From Candidatus Tiddalikarchaeum anstoanum (GTDB lineage Archaea > Nanobdellota > Nanobdellia > Tiddalikarchaeales > Tiddalikarchaeaceae), in assembly GCA_902385255.1 (NCBI GenBank), contig CABMEV010000011.1, forward strand, positions 1-64,000: a stretch of DNA of 64,000 bases, written 5' to 3'. Made by a program: the position numbers and the translations under genes. The notes beneath the pieces were generated by a model. It had not been told where the DNA came from. It was given only the letters and a program-made list of their open reading frames with translations, and did no database searches. Of the stretch, positions 16,257 through 25,240 are shown piece after piece (the first letter of the stretch is position 1; each line of letters starts with the position of its first letter).

Positions 16257-19200
16257 ATGAGTTTAAACGAAAGCGAAAGTAAAATATTTGAATGCCTTAA
16301 AAACAAGATTGTCGAATATAGTGCGAACTTAAATATAAATTTTAACATGAATTCATTTAAGAATAAATTATTAGATTATATTATAAACCTGAAAGTCACT
16401 ACAACTGACCCTGACTTACCTTCTAAACTAACAAATAGCATATTACAGTACTTGGCAAATAATGACAAACCTTTTGAAGAGCTGAATGCAATTCAGTTCT
16501 TCGAAAATTATTTACATGTTGATAGTAATCCTGAAAATAAAAAGCAGATAGAATTCTTGAAGAAGTTTCAGACATTATATGGTGTGTCCAAAAACAAAGA
16601 AGGGATATTTATTGATAAAGCCCCAAAGCTGCAGGAGTTCTATAAGACATGCTATGAAGATGAGGATGAAAATAACTATTTAACATTCATAAAAAATTTC
16701 GAAGAAAACATAGTTCCTTTGTTTAAATCAATTGTAAGCATTGATAAGGAAGCAATAAAATCCGAAGTAGTAGATGATAGTTTGGAGAATATTAAAAAAT
16801 CAATTAAGCAAAACCCTGATAAAAGAAAGTATGCAAGCAATATTATAGAAATAACAAAACCGAAGTTTAATGAATTATTTAATATTTATACCGGTTTGGA
16901 TGACTGTAATAATTTAAATTCATCTGTTAAGGAAAATTTCAGCGAACTGGTTCAAAACCTTGAAGATATAATATATGAGAATGACAGCGACGGAAGAGGT
17001 GCAATTGATACTGATTTCTTTAAACTGATTCAGGATAAAAAAAATGTGGATGTTATTATAAAAAAGAATAATCTGGTTAAACCAACAACTAAGGCGGATT
17101 ATTTCAAAGAAACATTGAAGTTTTTGTCGCAAGAATTTGAAGAGTTCAGCAAGAAGAATTCAAAATTCATAAACGATTCCCAAATTTATGTTAAATGCGG
17201 CAAAGAGGAGTACAAGAATACAAAACAGGCGGATGTGTACAATAAAATTGCAGATAAAGAAACGATAGAATTCATATATAAGCTAATGGTTTATTTATCT
17301 AATTTTAAGAACATAATCCCATTACAGCAGATTTTCGAAAAAAAATATTTGGGAAATAATATCCTGCAGTTTAATATAACTGATGATATATTGTTGCCGG
17401 GCCATCAGAACAAGGGAGACTCGATAATACTGCAGGGTAAAACATTATATGATGATTGCTTAACAAAAATAGCCGCGCTAGATTTCATAAAAGCAAGCGA
17501 TAAAAATGAAAAATTAAAAGATTTTTTAGGCTTAATAGATAAAAACAGAATGTCAGATATTGACAGGACAAGCAGTATAAGCAAATTCAGGGAATTATTT
17601 GAAAAATTCTACACGCTGTTTAACGGAAAAACAAAAATCCAGCCTAGTGATGAAGAGCAGCCAAACAATGCTAACCCTGTTAATGACCAAAAATCCATTT
17701 TTAAAATTTACAAAATAGATAATGATTATAGGTTGATAAGGATAGAGAAGAGGCCTAGAATATTAGCCACTTTAGAAGTTGGATTATTCCTCCAAAACCT
17801 CTACCAGTTAATAAAGCAAATAAATCCAAATACTGATTTGGATGCGAAACTCTCGCTTGAAGACCAGAGAGCAATAGCTGCTGATTTCTTCTTAAGCAAG
17901 GATTATGACGGCCGTAAAAAGATATTGAATGATATTAAAGGCGATGTTCTTAATGTTAATGAAGCAAGAAATGAGATGCTTCAAGAGATAACTAATTTAA
18001 AAACTGAGAAAAAAAGCCAGAAAGCTAAATCACAATTCGAGACGTTTTTAGAGTTCGTTTCAAATCTGTCTTTTGCAGATGAGAAGGAGAAGAATGATGC
18101 AGTATCCAAATTGAGCACTGTAGCACAGCTAAAAAGAGATTCTCTTGATTCGATAACTATGGAATATAAGAAGAAGAATGATAAGCAAATCGAGGTTGTT
18201 ATAAATTACGGACCAGGAAGGACAACAAAGATTTATCTACCTGCAAATGTGCCTATAGAAACTTATCTTGGTGCGCCTCAGAAATTATCAAGCCCGCTTG
18301 CGAATACGCCTGTTCATATGAGAGCTAAAAAAGAAAATAACCAGTCTCCGGAAGAGGATAATTTAGAGACAACAATCTCGGATTTCAATCCTGATATGTT
18401 TATAGATCCAACTTCAGACTGGAGTGCCTGGCTTAAAAAGGTTAAACAAGCAAATCCTTCAATTAGCGTTGAAACCGTAATGAACGATTTAGTGACTAGT
18501 TATGAAGCTACTCAAATCTTAATAGGTTCAAAAATAAGAAAAAATAATTTATCAGACAAGTACCCAACAGACAATCCAAGTCTTACTATAAAAATTGAGA
18601 ATGGCAAATTAGTATACTCTTTATCTATAGGCGACAAGACGTATGAACAATTAAACAAGGAAGTTAACCAGTTCTTAAGTTTAAAAAAGAAAACCCAAAT
18701 GATGCAGGAGCCGGTAGAAACTGAAATACCTTCTCAAGAACCTATAATTGTTCAGCCATTAGTGCTGCCAAGATTCAAACATGGCAAAAAATATACGGAG
18801 ACTCCTGAATTAAGAACATGGCTGGATACAGCATTTGGCTGCTGTGATGGCAATGAGCAGAGAAGTAAAGACGGGATTTTTAATACTTTAATTTCTGAAC
18901 TTGATTTCGTTGAAAAAAACTGTAAGTTACCGACCAGGGAGACGCCAACAGTAATACTTTCAGTTGAGAATGGAAAAATAAATATTGATTTTGACAAAAT
19001 AGACAAGGAGAGATATGCAAGAAGGAGACAGAATCAGGCTAATACTCCAGAACCGAATGCTAACCAGAATAATGGGCCAAAATTAAATGAAGAGCCTGTT
19101 GATATGGATAATCTTCAAGAAATGATTCACAAAGCATCAAACGCCCCTGTTAAGCAGGAGTTAAACATACCTTCTGTTACGAACGGGTCAAAAATAGATG

Positions 19201-20597
19201 CTATAAAAGCTTCACTTCCAAAAAGATTAGATGGGACTAATTCACAAACTCAGAATAATAATCCGCCTGTAATAAAAAAAGATGCAAAAGAGCAGGATAT
19301 ACCATTCGGACCTCCGCCTCCATTTAGACCTCCTGTTAATGGGCCAAATAATACAAACCCTATAGATATATCAAAATTAACTCCGCCTAAAGGGGCAGCA
19401 CAGCAATCAAAACTCGCACCTTTGGGAACGCAAGTTAAATCAGAAAATAAGCAGGCACAACAAGAGTTGCCGAATCTTACAGCGCCAAAAGAGGCAAAAA
19501 AAGCAAATGAAACAATAATACCTATCTCAGCGGCGATAAAGAATTTGCCGGAGTATAGAAGATTACAGAATATATTTGATGCTTCTAAACCTGACACTAC
19601 TCCTGAAATGATGGAAGAAGAGCTCATTAAATATTGTTTAAAACAAAATCCAGAACAAACACGCGAGGGTATAGAAGCAAGTGTTCAATATTTTGTACAG
19701 TCATTCCAGACGCTTGGTAAAAAAGAAGTTAATAGAATAAATATTTTAGCTGCAATATCATCTGGGCTTTCACCTGAAGAGATGTTAACTGAGATGGAAG
19801 ATTCATTAAGTGATTCCAGCCACAGCCAGAAAGGCAATGATTTAAATGATTTGCAAGAAACAATAAACAAACTTAACCAAATATCTCCTCCAGAAAATAA
19901 TCAAAATCAGGATGCAGCACCTATATCTAATTTGCCTGAAGAATTACCTCAAGAGAAGATAGTAGTGAAAAGGAAGGCAACAATACTATCATTAGAACAA
20001 GTAGCTCTTGAAATTGGCACTACACCTGCTAATTTATCGAATATTAAAAACATCCCGGACTCTCAAAAAGAGGCTTACATAATAAAAACTGCAAAGGTTA
20101 AACAAAAACCTATACCTGACAAAGATAGATTGTCAGAAATGGTATCATCCATAAACGGAGGGGATACGGTTAAAGAACCAGTACTGCATCTGGAAACGCC
20201 AAACCAAGCCATAAAAGAGGCACAGGATTATATACCGTCAAAAGATTTACCTCAGCATCCGCCAAAGTTAATACAGCCTCAGAATAAGAGTCCGCCCGTA
20301 ATAAAACAGGATGCAAGCCAGAATGTCAAACCTATTATCAATCAGACACCAGTAAAACAGGATGCGAATCAGCAAAGTGTTAAACCATTAATTAATCAGG
20401 TGCAGCCTAATAACGGCGGTTTATCAATTAAGAACGCGGCAGACAGGATAGGTTCAACTCCTGAACAGTTGGCGAATATTAAGACTTTGTCAGAACAACA
20501 GATTAGGGCGTTCATAACAAATACTGCAACTAGAAAGCAGAAGAAGCAGCTTAGCAGTGATGAATTAAACGATATTGTGACTGCTATAAAAAAGTAA
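16257..20597 (+). CDS. Giant multidomain low-complexity protein (1446 aa)
   Basis: No family is recognised. Residues 1 to about 460 are helical, Asn/Lys/Ile-rich and probably folded. From about 590 to 925 three stretches share a loose pattern of a W/F-containing helix followed by paired strands around 'ENGK' or similar (QIEVVINYG; SLTIKIENGKLVYSL; TVILSVENGKINIDF). From 930 to 1200 it is Pro/Gln/Asn-rich and likely disordered (FGPPPPFRPPVNGP). The C-terminal 200 residues hold two copies of a 57-residue module. There is no signal peptide or transmembrane helix, so it is probably a cytoplasmic scaffold. It is expressed divergently from the GTPase operon. Confidence 0.7.
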   Translation: MSLNESESKIFECLKNKIVEYSANLNINFNMNSFKNKLLDYIINLKVTTTDPDLPSKLTNSILQYLANNDKPFEELNAIQFFENYLHVDSNPENKKQIEFLKKFQTLYGVSKNKEGIFIDKAPKLQEFYKTCYEDEDENNYLTFIKNFEENIVPLFKSIVSIDKEAIKSEVVDDSLENIKKSIKQNPDKRKYASNIIEITKPKFNELFNIYTGLDDCNNLNSSVKENFSELVQNLEDIIYENDSDGRGAIDTDFFKLIQDKKNVDVIIKKNNLVKPTTKADYFKETLKFLSQEFEEFSKKNSKFINDSQIYVKCGKEEYKNTKQADVYNKIADKETIEFIYKLMVYLSNFKNIIPLQQIFEKKYLGNNILQFNITDDILLPGHQNKGDSIILQGKTLYDDCLTKIAALDFIKASDKNEKLKDFLGLIDKNRMSDIDRTSSISKFRELFEKFYTLFNGKTKIQPSDEEQPNNANPVNDQKSIFKIYKIDNDYRLIRIEKRPRILATLEVGLFLQNLYQLIKQINPNTDLDAKLSLEDQRAIAADFFLSKDYDGRKKILNDIKGDVLNVNEARNEMLQEITNLKTEKKSQKAKSQFETFLEFVSNLSFADEKEKNDAVSKLSTVAQLKRDSLDSITMEYKKKNDKQIEVVINYGPGRTTKIYLPANVPIETYLGAPQKLSSPLANTPVHMRAKKENNQSPEEDNLETTISDFNPDMFIDPTSDWSAWLKKVKQANPSISVETVMNDLVTSYEATQILIGSKIRKNNLSDKYPTDNPSLTIKIENGKLVYSLSIGDKTYEQLNKEVNQFLSLKKKTQMMQEPVETEIPSQEPIIVQPLVLPRFKHGKKYTETPELRTWLDTAFGCCDGNEQRSKDGIFNTLISELDFVEKNCKLPTRETPTVILSVENGKINIDFDKIDKERYARRRQNQANTPEPNANQNNGPKLNEEPVDMDNLQEMIHKASNAPVKQELNIPSVTNGSKIDAIKASLPKRLDGTNSQTQNNNPPVIKKDAKEQDIPFGPPPPFRPPVNGPNNTNPIDISKLTPPKGAAQQSKLAPLGTQVKSENKQAQQELPNLTAPKEAKKANETIIPISAAIKNLPEYRRLQNIFDASKPDTTPEMMEEELIKYCLKQNPEQTREGIEASVQYFVQSFQTLGKKEVNRINILAAISSGLSPEEMLTEMEDSLSDSSHSQKGNDLNDLQETINKLNQISPPENNQNQDAAPISNLPEELPQEKIVVKRKATILSLEQVALEIGTTPANLSNIKNIPDSQKEAYIIKTAKVKQKPIPDKDRLSEMVSSINGGDTVKEPVLHLETPNQAIKEAQDYIPSKDLPQHPPKLIQPQNKSPPVIKQDASQNVKPIINQTPVKQDANQQSVKPLINQVQPNNGGLSIKNAADRIGSTPEQLANIKTLSEQQIRAFITNTATRKQKKQLSSDELNDIVTAIKK
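19983..20588 (+). repeat. Two copies of a 57-residue module in the giant protein
   Basis: Copy 1 (19983-20153) starts ILSLEQVALEIGTTPANLSNIK and copy 2 (20418-20588) starts GLSIKNAADRIGSTPEQLANIK. Both are 57 codons and share LS...A..IG.TP..L.NIK and T A..KQK...L...V..I. The look is that of a small helical binding domain. Around them, short Lys-Gln-Asp repeats (PPVIKKDAKEQ, PPVIKQDASQN, TPVKQDANQQ) recur in the linker. Confidence 0.7.
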
Positions 20598-20646
20598 GTG
20601 TATAGTTATCTTTAAAAACAGGAAAAACTCTTCAAATTATTCAATT

Positions 20647-21504
20647 ATGATATTAACCAGTTCAGACCTTGTTTTTTATGCAACCAAGTTAACTAATATT
20701 CTCAGTAAAGAAACAGGTATAGAGGAATTTAGCACTGTGGGCAGCACAGTAAAATACTATATTTCTTATGTTAATAAGGAAAAAAATGCAAGGGAGGCAT
20801 TTAACAGAAACCCCCCAGCTCCGAATGCAGCATTCGATGCAGCAAGATTCAGGACTGAGCAGTTGGAAGAAGGATTAGGGAATTTAAGCCCTGAAGAAAA
20901 ACATGAAAAAATCAGCCTGAGAAAAAAAGCATTAGAGATCGGATTAGTGCTTTATAAAAACGAAGTCTCCAGAGAGTTATCAAAAACGTTTGAAGATGAA
21001 GAAAAGATAAAAAGCGACCCCTTAACACTTTATGCTTATATTGCTAACAAGGAAAACTGCTCCGTTAAAAATTTGTTCCAATACTATGCTAAGGTTAAAG
21101 CATTAAATAATTTAGAGGATATACCTGTGAAAAAATGGGGTTTCCATAAAAAGAAGGCGCAGACTGCAGTTGAAGACTCTAAAAATCTGCTTGACAAGTA
21201 CAAGGAAACGGATAATTTAATCACAGAAAACGGATTCAGCATCTTAGACGAAGTCAATAAAGTTAAGAAATTTTCAATGGATTATGCTAAGAAGATGATA
21301 ACTTGCAAAGAATACGTGTTAAGCCAGGTTAAGACTGATGAGGATGTATTGAAAACAATTGATTACTTGAGGATAATATCTAATAATTCAAAAAACAGGA
21401 ATAAGGATGTTGTTTTAAATGAAGAGTTTAAAAATATAGCAGGCAGAAGGGACTTTAAGAAGCTTGATTTTTCAAGTATTGAACCTTTTTATGCAGTGCA
21501 ATAA
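20647..21504 (+). CDS. Hypothetical helical protein downstream of the giant gene
   Basis: The 285-residue, mostly helical protein has segments such as LSPEEKHEKISLRKKALEIGLVLYKNEVSRELSKTFEDEEK and KKKAQTAVEDSKNLLDKYKETDNLI that could form coiled coils. It contains no membrane segment or catalytic motif, and no family is recognised. It follows the giant gene by 49 nt with a TTTAAAAA box inside the gap, so it may have its own promoter as well as read-through. Confidence 0.55.
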   Translation: MILTSSDLVFYATKLTNILSKETGIEEFSTVGSTVKYYISYVNKEKNAREAFNRNPPAPNAAFDAARFRTEQLEEGLGNLSPEEKHEKISLRKKALEIGLVLYKNEVSRELSKTFEDEEKIKSDPLTLYAYIANKENCSVKNLFQYYAKVKALNNLEDIPVKKWGFHKKKAQTAVEDSKNLLDKYKETDNLITENGFSILDEVNKVKKFSMDYAKKMITCKEYVLSQVKTDEDVLKTIDYLRIISNNSKNRNKDVVLNEEFKNIAGRRDFKKLDFSSIEPFYAVQ

Positions 21505-21609
21505 AGAAGGTAGAAAAGCCGTATTTCCCTTAATTAACAGTTTTAGAGTCCTAGAGCAACATATTTAAAGAGAATTATTTCTAATTATTCACTAAGAGGT
21601 AGTAAAAAA

Positions 21610-22650
21610 ATGGCTGATGGTTTAATTGATGCAGTATTAAAAATGGAAGGACACTTCGATAATGGAATATATAGTAATAGTAAAAAGACTGAAGAAAAGC
21701 CAGCTATCATAGAAGTTCCGGATAATATATATTCTAAACCTAAGAGTACTATCAGCAAGTTTGGAGCAACATTCATTGTAGATCATGAAAATCCTGAAAA
21801 AAGCAAATATGAATCAAGGGAGAATGCCAGACTTGACAGTTTATTGAATTATAAAGATATTAGCAAAGTATCAAAGTATAAAACAGATAAAGACACAGCT
21901 GCAGGATTATTGAAAATCATAGGAAGCCTCAACCAGTTAATAGATGAGAATGGAAAACCTGTTTATATCCAGAAAAATAAAGCAGGGGAAGATGAGATTA
22001 ATAATAACGAATATGAAAAATTATTATTAAACAAGGATTTAACACAGACAAGGCTATTATATACGTTCTGTGAAAACTTAACTCACATTCAAATACCAGG
22101 AATGCCTTGTGATAAACAACATCACGTAGGAGACTTTATCACACTTGATAATATGAGTTTCAACAGGTCATTTGATGTAACAGGCAAAACGATTCCAAAT
22201 AATGAAATATTAATTTACATGTTTAAGGAAGTAACCGCTTTCCTAAAAGAAAGTAGCACTGGCAACTACAAATCGACAACCCTTCCTGGATTATTTGCAG
22301 ACGCATTAGGAGCCTTAAAGGAGAACATAAATGACAAGCAGTTTGAACAAATAATGACCAGCGTAAAAGAGGGTAATATTAAAACATTGACTGCTGCGTG
22401 CAGTTACCATTGTGAAAGGCTGCAGAAAGAGCAAAAAGCATCACCTGAAAAATATTATGACAGCTTAGTAAAAGGAGCTTTCAAAGACTTAAAGACATAT
22501 ATAACTAACTCAATAACTAATAAGGAACAAAAGCCTAACTTCACAAGATTAGAGCAATTATCTCGCGAGTATTTAGACATCAACAAAGATGCTAACACTT
22601 CAGACGAGGAAAAAGAGAAAAAGAAAAAGACATATCTTAGCTGGTTCTGA
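21610..22650 (+). CDS. Hypothetical protein, third gene of the giant-protein cluster
   Basis: The 346-residue soluble protein is of unknown family. Its N-terminal ~100 residues are charged and probably flexible. The middle contains CENLTHIQIPGMPCDKQHHVGDFITLDNMSFNRSFDVTGKTIP, with two Cys and two His that might bind metal. The rest is helical, ending in a Lys/Glu tail. An AAGAGGTAG SD 8 nt before the ATG and ATATTTAAAG upstream support the start. Confidence 0.55.
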   Translation: MADGLIDAVLKMEGHFDNGIYSNSKKTEEKPAIIEVPDNIYSKPKSTISKFGATFIVDHENPEKSKYESRENARLDSLLNYKDISKVSKYKTDKDTAAGLLKIIGSLNQLIDENGKPVYIQKNKAGEDEINNNEYEKLLLNKDLTQTRLLYTFCENLTHIQIPGMPCDKQHHVGDFITLDNMSFNRSFDVTGKTIPNNEILIYMFKEVTAFLKESSTGNYKSTTLPGLFADALGALKENINDKQFEQIMTSVKEGNIKTLTAACSYHCERLQKEQKASPEKYYDSLVKGAFKDLKTYITNSITNKEQKPNFTRLEQLSREYLDINKDANTSDEEKEKKKKTYLSWF

Positions 22651-22652
22651 AA

Positions 22653-22680
22653 AAAAAAGAAAAATTAGATTTTCTTTTTT
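22653..22680. terminator. Perfect 11-bp A/T-tract hairpin at a convergent junction
   Basis: AAAAAAGAAAA and TTTTCTTTTTT are exact reverse complements around the loop ATTAGA. The structure sits between the stop of the 346-residue gene and the end of the convergent nucleotidyltransferase gene, giving a T-tract in both transcripts. A bidirectional terminator is likely. Confidence 0.5.
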
Positions 22681-23447
22681 AATTTATCTTCCATTACTTT
22701 GTTGAAACTTATAGTCTTCTTCAGGTACGCATCGTAATCTTTTCCTGTAATCTTTGTCAAGTCCCTGTGCTCTATCTTTTTGAACAATTTCTGCAAATCA
22801 ACGAATAATTTGACACTCTTAGCGTCCACTTTTATCCCTTTAAGCATTAAAGGCACTTTATCAGGGCTTGGAGGAACTTGTCCGTAAGCCATCAAAGTTG
22901 ACTGGCTGGCGTCTAATGCGCTCAGGTATAATTCCTGTGCCGCGGATAACAAGTTGATTAATCCTTTCAACTTATGAGTTTCCACTCTTGATGCTAAGTT
23001 AAGTATTGCTTCCGCGCTTGGCCTTAATCTTCCCTTAAGCAGCAATACCTTTAGTGGCGAAAAGAATCCTGTGTCAATAATAGGTATTCCATCCCTTAAT
23101 ACATTAAACACTACAGGTTCGCCGTTTATCAGGTTCTCCCAGAATACAGTCAGCGTCACTGTGTTTACGTGGAGTTTATCGCTTGTTTTCATTATTGACT
23201 CATTAATCTGTTTCTGGAAGTAGATTTTGAAATTATTGTCAGACACTACTTCTGCATCGTTGAAAACAATCAGTATATCTATATCTCCTCTGTGTTCTTT
23301 CTTTACTGCTCCGCTTCCGAAGAAGATTACGCTTTTTATCACTCCGCTAAATTCAGGGTAAACCCTGTTTGCGAATTTAAGAGCTAAGTCATAATCTTCG
23401 CCGTACATATTATCTAAATTATTTTTTTCTTTTTTCTCATCAACCAT
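22665..23447 (-). CDS. Nucleotidyltransferase-fold protein, paralogue of 11130-11894
   Basis: The track start at 23459 is a GTG inside the SD GAGGTG; the ATG at 23447 (MVDEKKEKNN) is the real start, giving 260 residues. The motif VIFFGSGAVKKEHRGDIDILIVFND matches the pol-beta nucleotidyltransferase fold. The middle GEPVVFNVLRDGIPIIDTGFFSPLKVLLLKG and the long helical C-terminus match the other copy. As there, the following strand (KLHVNTVTLTVFW) lacks a clear third acid. Two such proteins flank the GTPase/giant-protein block. The substrate is unknown. Confidence 0.75.
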   Translation of the reverse strand: MVDEKKEKNNLDNMYGEDYDLALKFANRVYPEFSGVIKSVIFFGSGAVKKEHRGDIDILIVFNDAEVVSDNNFKIYFQKQINESIMKTSDKLHVNTVTLTVFWENLINGEPVVFNVLRDGIPIIDTGFFSPLKVLLLKGRLRPSAEAILNLASRVETHKLKGLINLLSAAQELYLSALDASQSTLMAYGQVPPSPDKVPLMLKGIKVDAKSVKLFVDLQKLFKKIEHRDLTKITGKDYDAYLKKTISFNKVMEDKLKKKI

Positions 23448-23476
23448 ATTTTTTTTCACACCTCAAATTTTTTCTT

Positions 23477-25207
23477 TTACTCAGTAGGGGTTTCTGTAAA
23501 CTCATCTTTAGGCTTTCCTCCGCCCGCTCCGAACGTGCTTTGCAATCCTGCAAAAGGTCCTCCCCAGCTTGACCAGTGCATTTGTGACAAGTTATGACCG
23601 TAGTTTACGTTGCGCATCGAGTAAGGCGTTGAAAAATCAAGCCCTATATCCCTTGATGTTGGACTTGCATAAGTTGAGTATATAGGCGAGCCAAGACCCA
23701 TAACATTTGATAACGACTGGAATGCTTTGTCAAACTCTCCTTCCTGGGCGAACGCTTCAAACTGCATAGTTCCCTTAAAACCATTCTCTTTTAGTATCTT
23801 CATGAATTCATCCATTTGGACGTCTCCTCTTCCTATCATCATGTGCGAGTCGACTCCGAATTCACCCATATTATCAGCCAAGTGTACTGCTTTAACTCCT
23901 TTCTTCGCCAATGTCGTTGCTAATTCCTGCAGGTCTTCATTAGTGTATTTCCTGTCAGTTCCCGGCTTAATCTGCTGCTTTAACGTGTTTAAGTGCCCGG
24001 TGTCAAAAGTTATTCCAATTAATTCTTCTGATTTCTTTTTAGCATCTTCTCTTGACAGTTTCTCATCTTTTTCCAGCATTTCTGCAAATTTTTTCCTCGA
24101 CTTGTCAACCCATCCTGTTAATAGTTCAGGATCGCTTCCAAGCTGCCATCCTGGCTCGTTCTCGAAAGCGAGCACTGGCTTAGTGTCTGTCTTGAATGCA
24201 GTCATTGCAAGTTTTGCAACCTGGTCAGGCACTATATCATTGCTGTAATCGGTTAATGATACGAATTGGCGTCTGTTTTCTTCCCCTGCCCCGAATGTTG
24301 CTTCAATCCTTTGTATTGCCCTAGTTTCAGAAAGTATAGTTAATTTTATGTCATCAGCTATTTTCGTGCCTTCAGGATAATTTCCTGTTTCTCTTAATTG
24401 TTTTAATCTTATCTGCGCATCAGCCAAGTTTTTGTAGTGCTCGCTGAGTGCTGTCCTGTTCTGCATGGCTATGCTTTTTTCAGGAGTAATTTTGAACATT
24501 ACATTGCCGTTTTTGTCCATCGTGTTTTGGACTTCTTCATATAATAGTGATGCTCCTTCTCCCATTCCTTTAGGCAGTCTTTCAAATCTTGTGTCAACAG
24601 GCATTATTTGTCCAGTGTCCTTGTTCACTACTGAATTTCTCTCGCCGAGTATTGGTTTTCCGTCATTGTCTCTAAATCCTGAATCGAATACTGTCTTTAC
24701 TGCTGCGGGACCGTTCGTAGTGTGCAGGCTTATTACTGGATTTTCTAACCCTGCCGCTTTTGCGATATTATCCGCCTGTTCGATGCTTGATTTTAATATG
24801 TTAAAATGTTCAGCTCTCTGCTGTCCTGATATCGCCTGCTGCTGGCCTTCCTTTCCTCCAAGCCCCATGATGTCAACTATCGGCGCGTGAAGCACGAAGT
24901 TAGTCTTGTTAATGTACATTAATTCACCGACTGCGTTCTGCTGCAGTTTGCTGAATCGTTCTATCTGTGAAGGCAATGCCTGGTCTCCTCTTGCCATGTT
25001 CGGCTCCATTAATGTTATCATGACACTTGGAAGTCCGTGGCGTATTGCTGCATCAACTCCCTGTAGCGGTGTCTTCTGGGGGTGGAAGCTTTCACCTAAT
25101 GTAACGTTTTGATAAATTGCTGGAGGCTGATTTCTTTTCTCCTCTTCAGCAAGAGTGAAATAACTGCTAGTATCTGTTACTGTGAAGTACTTATCATCAA
25201 ATACCAT
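23477..25207 (-). CDS. Xylose-isomerase-like TIM-barrel protein (AP endonuclease family 2 fold)
   Basis: The 576-residue protein has the metal-site strands of the sugar-phosphate isomerase/EndoIV superfamily: FVLHAPIVDI, VISLHTTNG, VLAFENEP, GITFDTGHLN, AVHLADNMGEFGVDSHMMIGRGDVQMDEFM and MQFEAF. It is about twice the usual length because of inserts between strands and a Gly/Ser-rich tail (WSSWGGPFAGLQSTFGAGGGK). It could act on abasic DNA or a sugar; the HLADNMG...H..IGRGD block looks isomerase-like. A TTATAAAAAA box about 27 nt upstream indicates a leaderless start. It precedes the nucleotidyltransferase gene by 30 nt. Confidence 0.75.
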   Translation of the reverse strand: MVFDDKYFTVTDTSSYFTLAEEEKRNQPPAIYQNVTLGESFHPQKTPLQGVDAAIRHGLPSVMITLMEPNMARGDQALPSQIERFSKLQQNAVGELMYINKTNFVLHAPIVDIMGLGGKEGQQQAISGQQRAEHFNILKSSIEQADNIAKAAGLENPVISLHTTNGPAAVKTVFDSGFRDNDGKPILGERNSVVNKDTGQIMPVDTRFERLPKGMGEGASLLYEEVQNTMDKNGNVMFKITPEKSIAMQNRTALSEHYKNLADAQIRLKQLRETGNYPEGTKIADDIKLTILSETRAIQRIEATFGAGEENRRQFVSLTDYSNDIVPDQVAKLAMTAFKTDTKPVLAFENEPGWQLGSDPELLTGWVDKSRKKFAEMLEKDEKLSREDAKKKSEELIGITFDTGHLNTLKQQIKPGTDRKYTNEDLQELATTLAKKGVKAVHLADNMGEFGVDSHMMIGRGDVQMDEFMKILKENGFKGTMQFEAFAQEGEFDKAFQSLSNVMGLGSPIYSTYASPTSRDIGLDFSTPYSMRNVNYGHNLSQMHWSSWGGPFAGLQSTFGAGGGKPKDEFTETPTE

Positions 25208-25240
25208 AATAGAATAAGGGGTAATTGTTTTTTATAACTC

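Noticed and set aside
23448-23459. GTG start of the second nucleotidyltransferase gene
   Set aside because: The GTG is part of the SD sequence GAGGTGTG; the ATG 12 nt later has correct spacing.
23727-24890. Plus-strand ORFs of 173 and 141 residues
   Set aside because: They are antisense to the TIM-barrel gene, whose motifs are well conserved; the plus frames are Ser/Pro-rich shadows.
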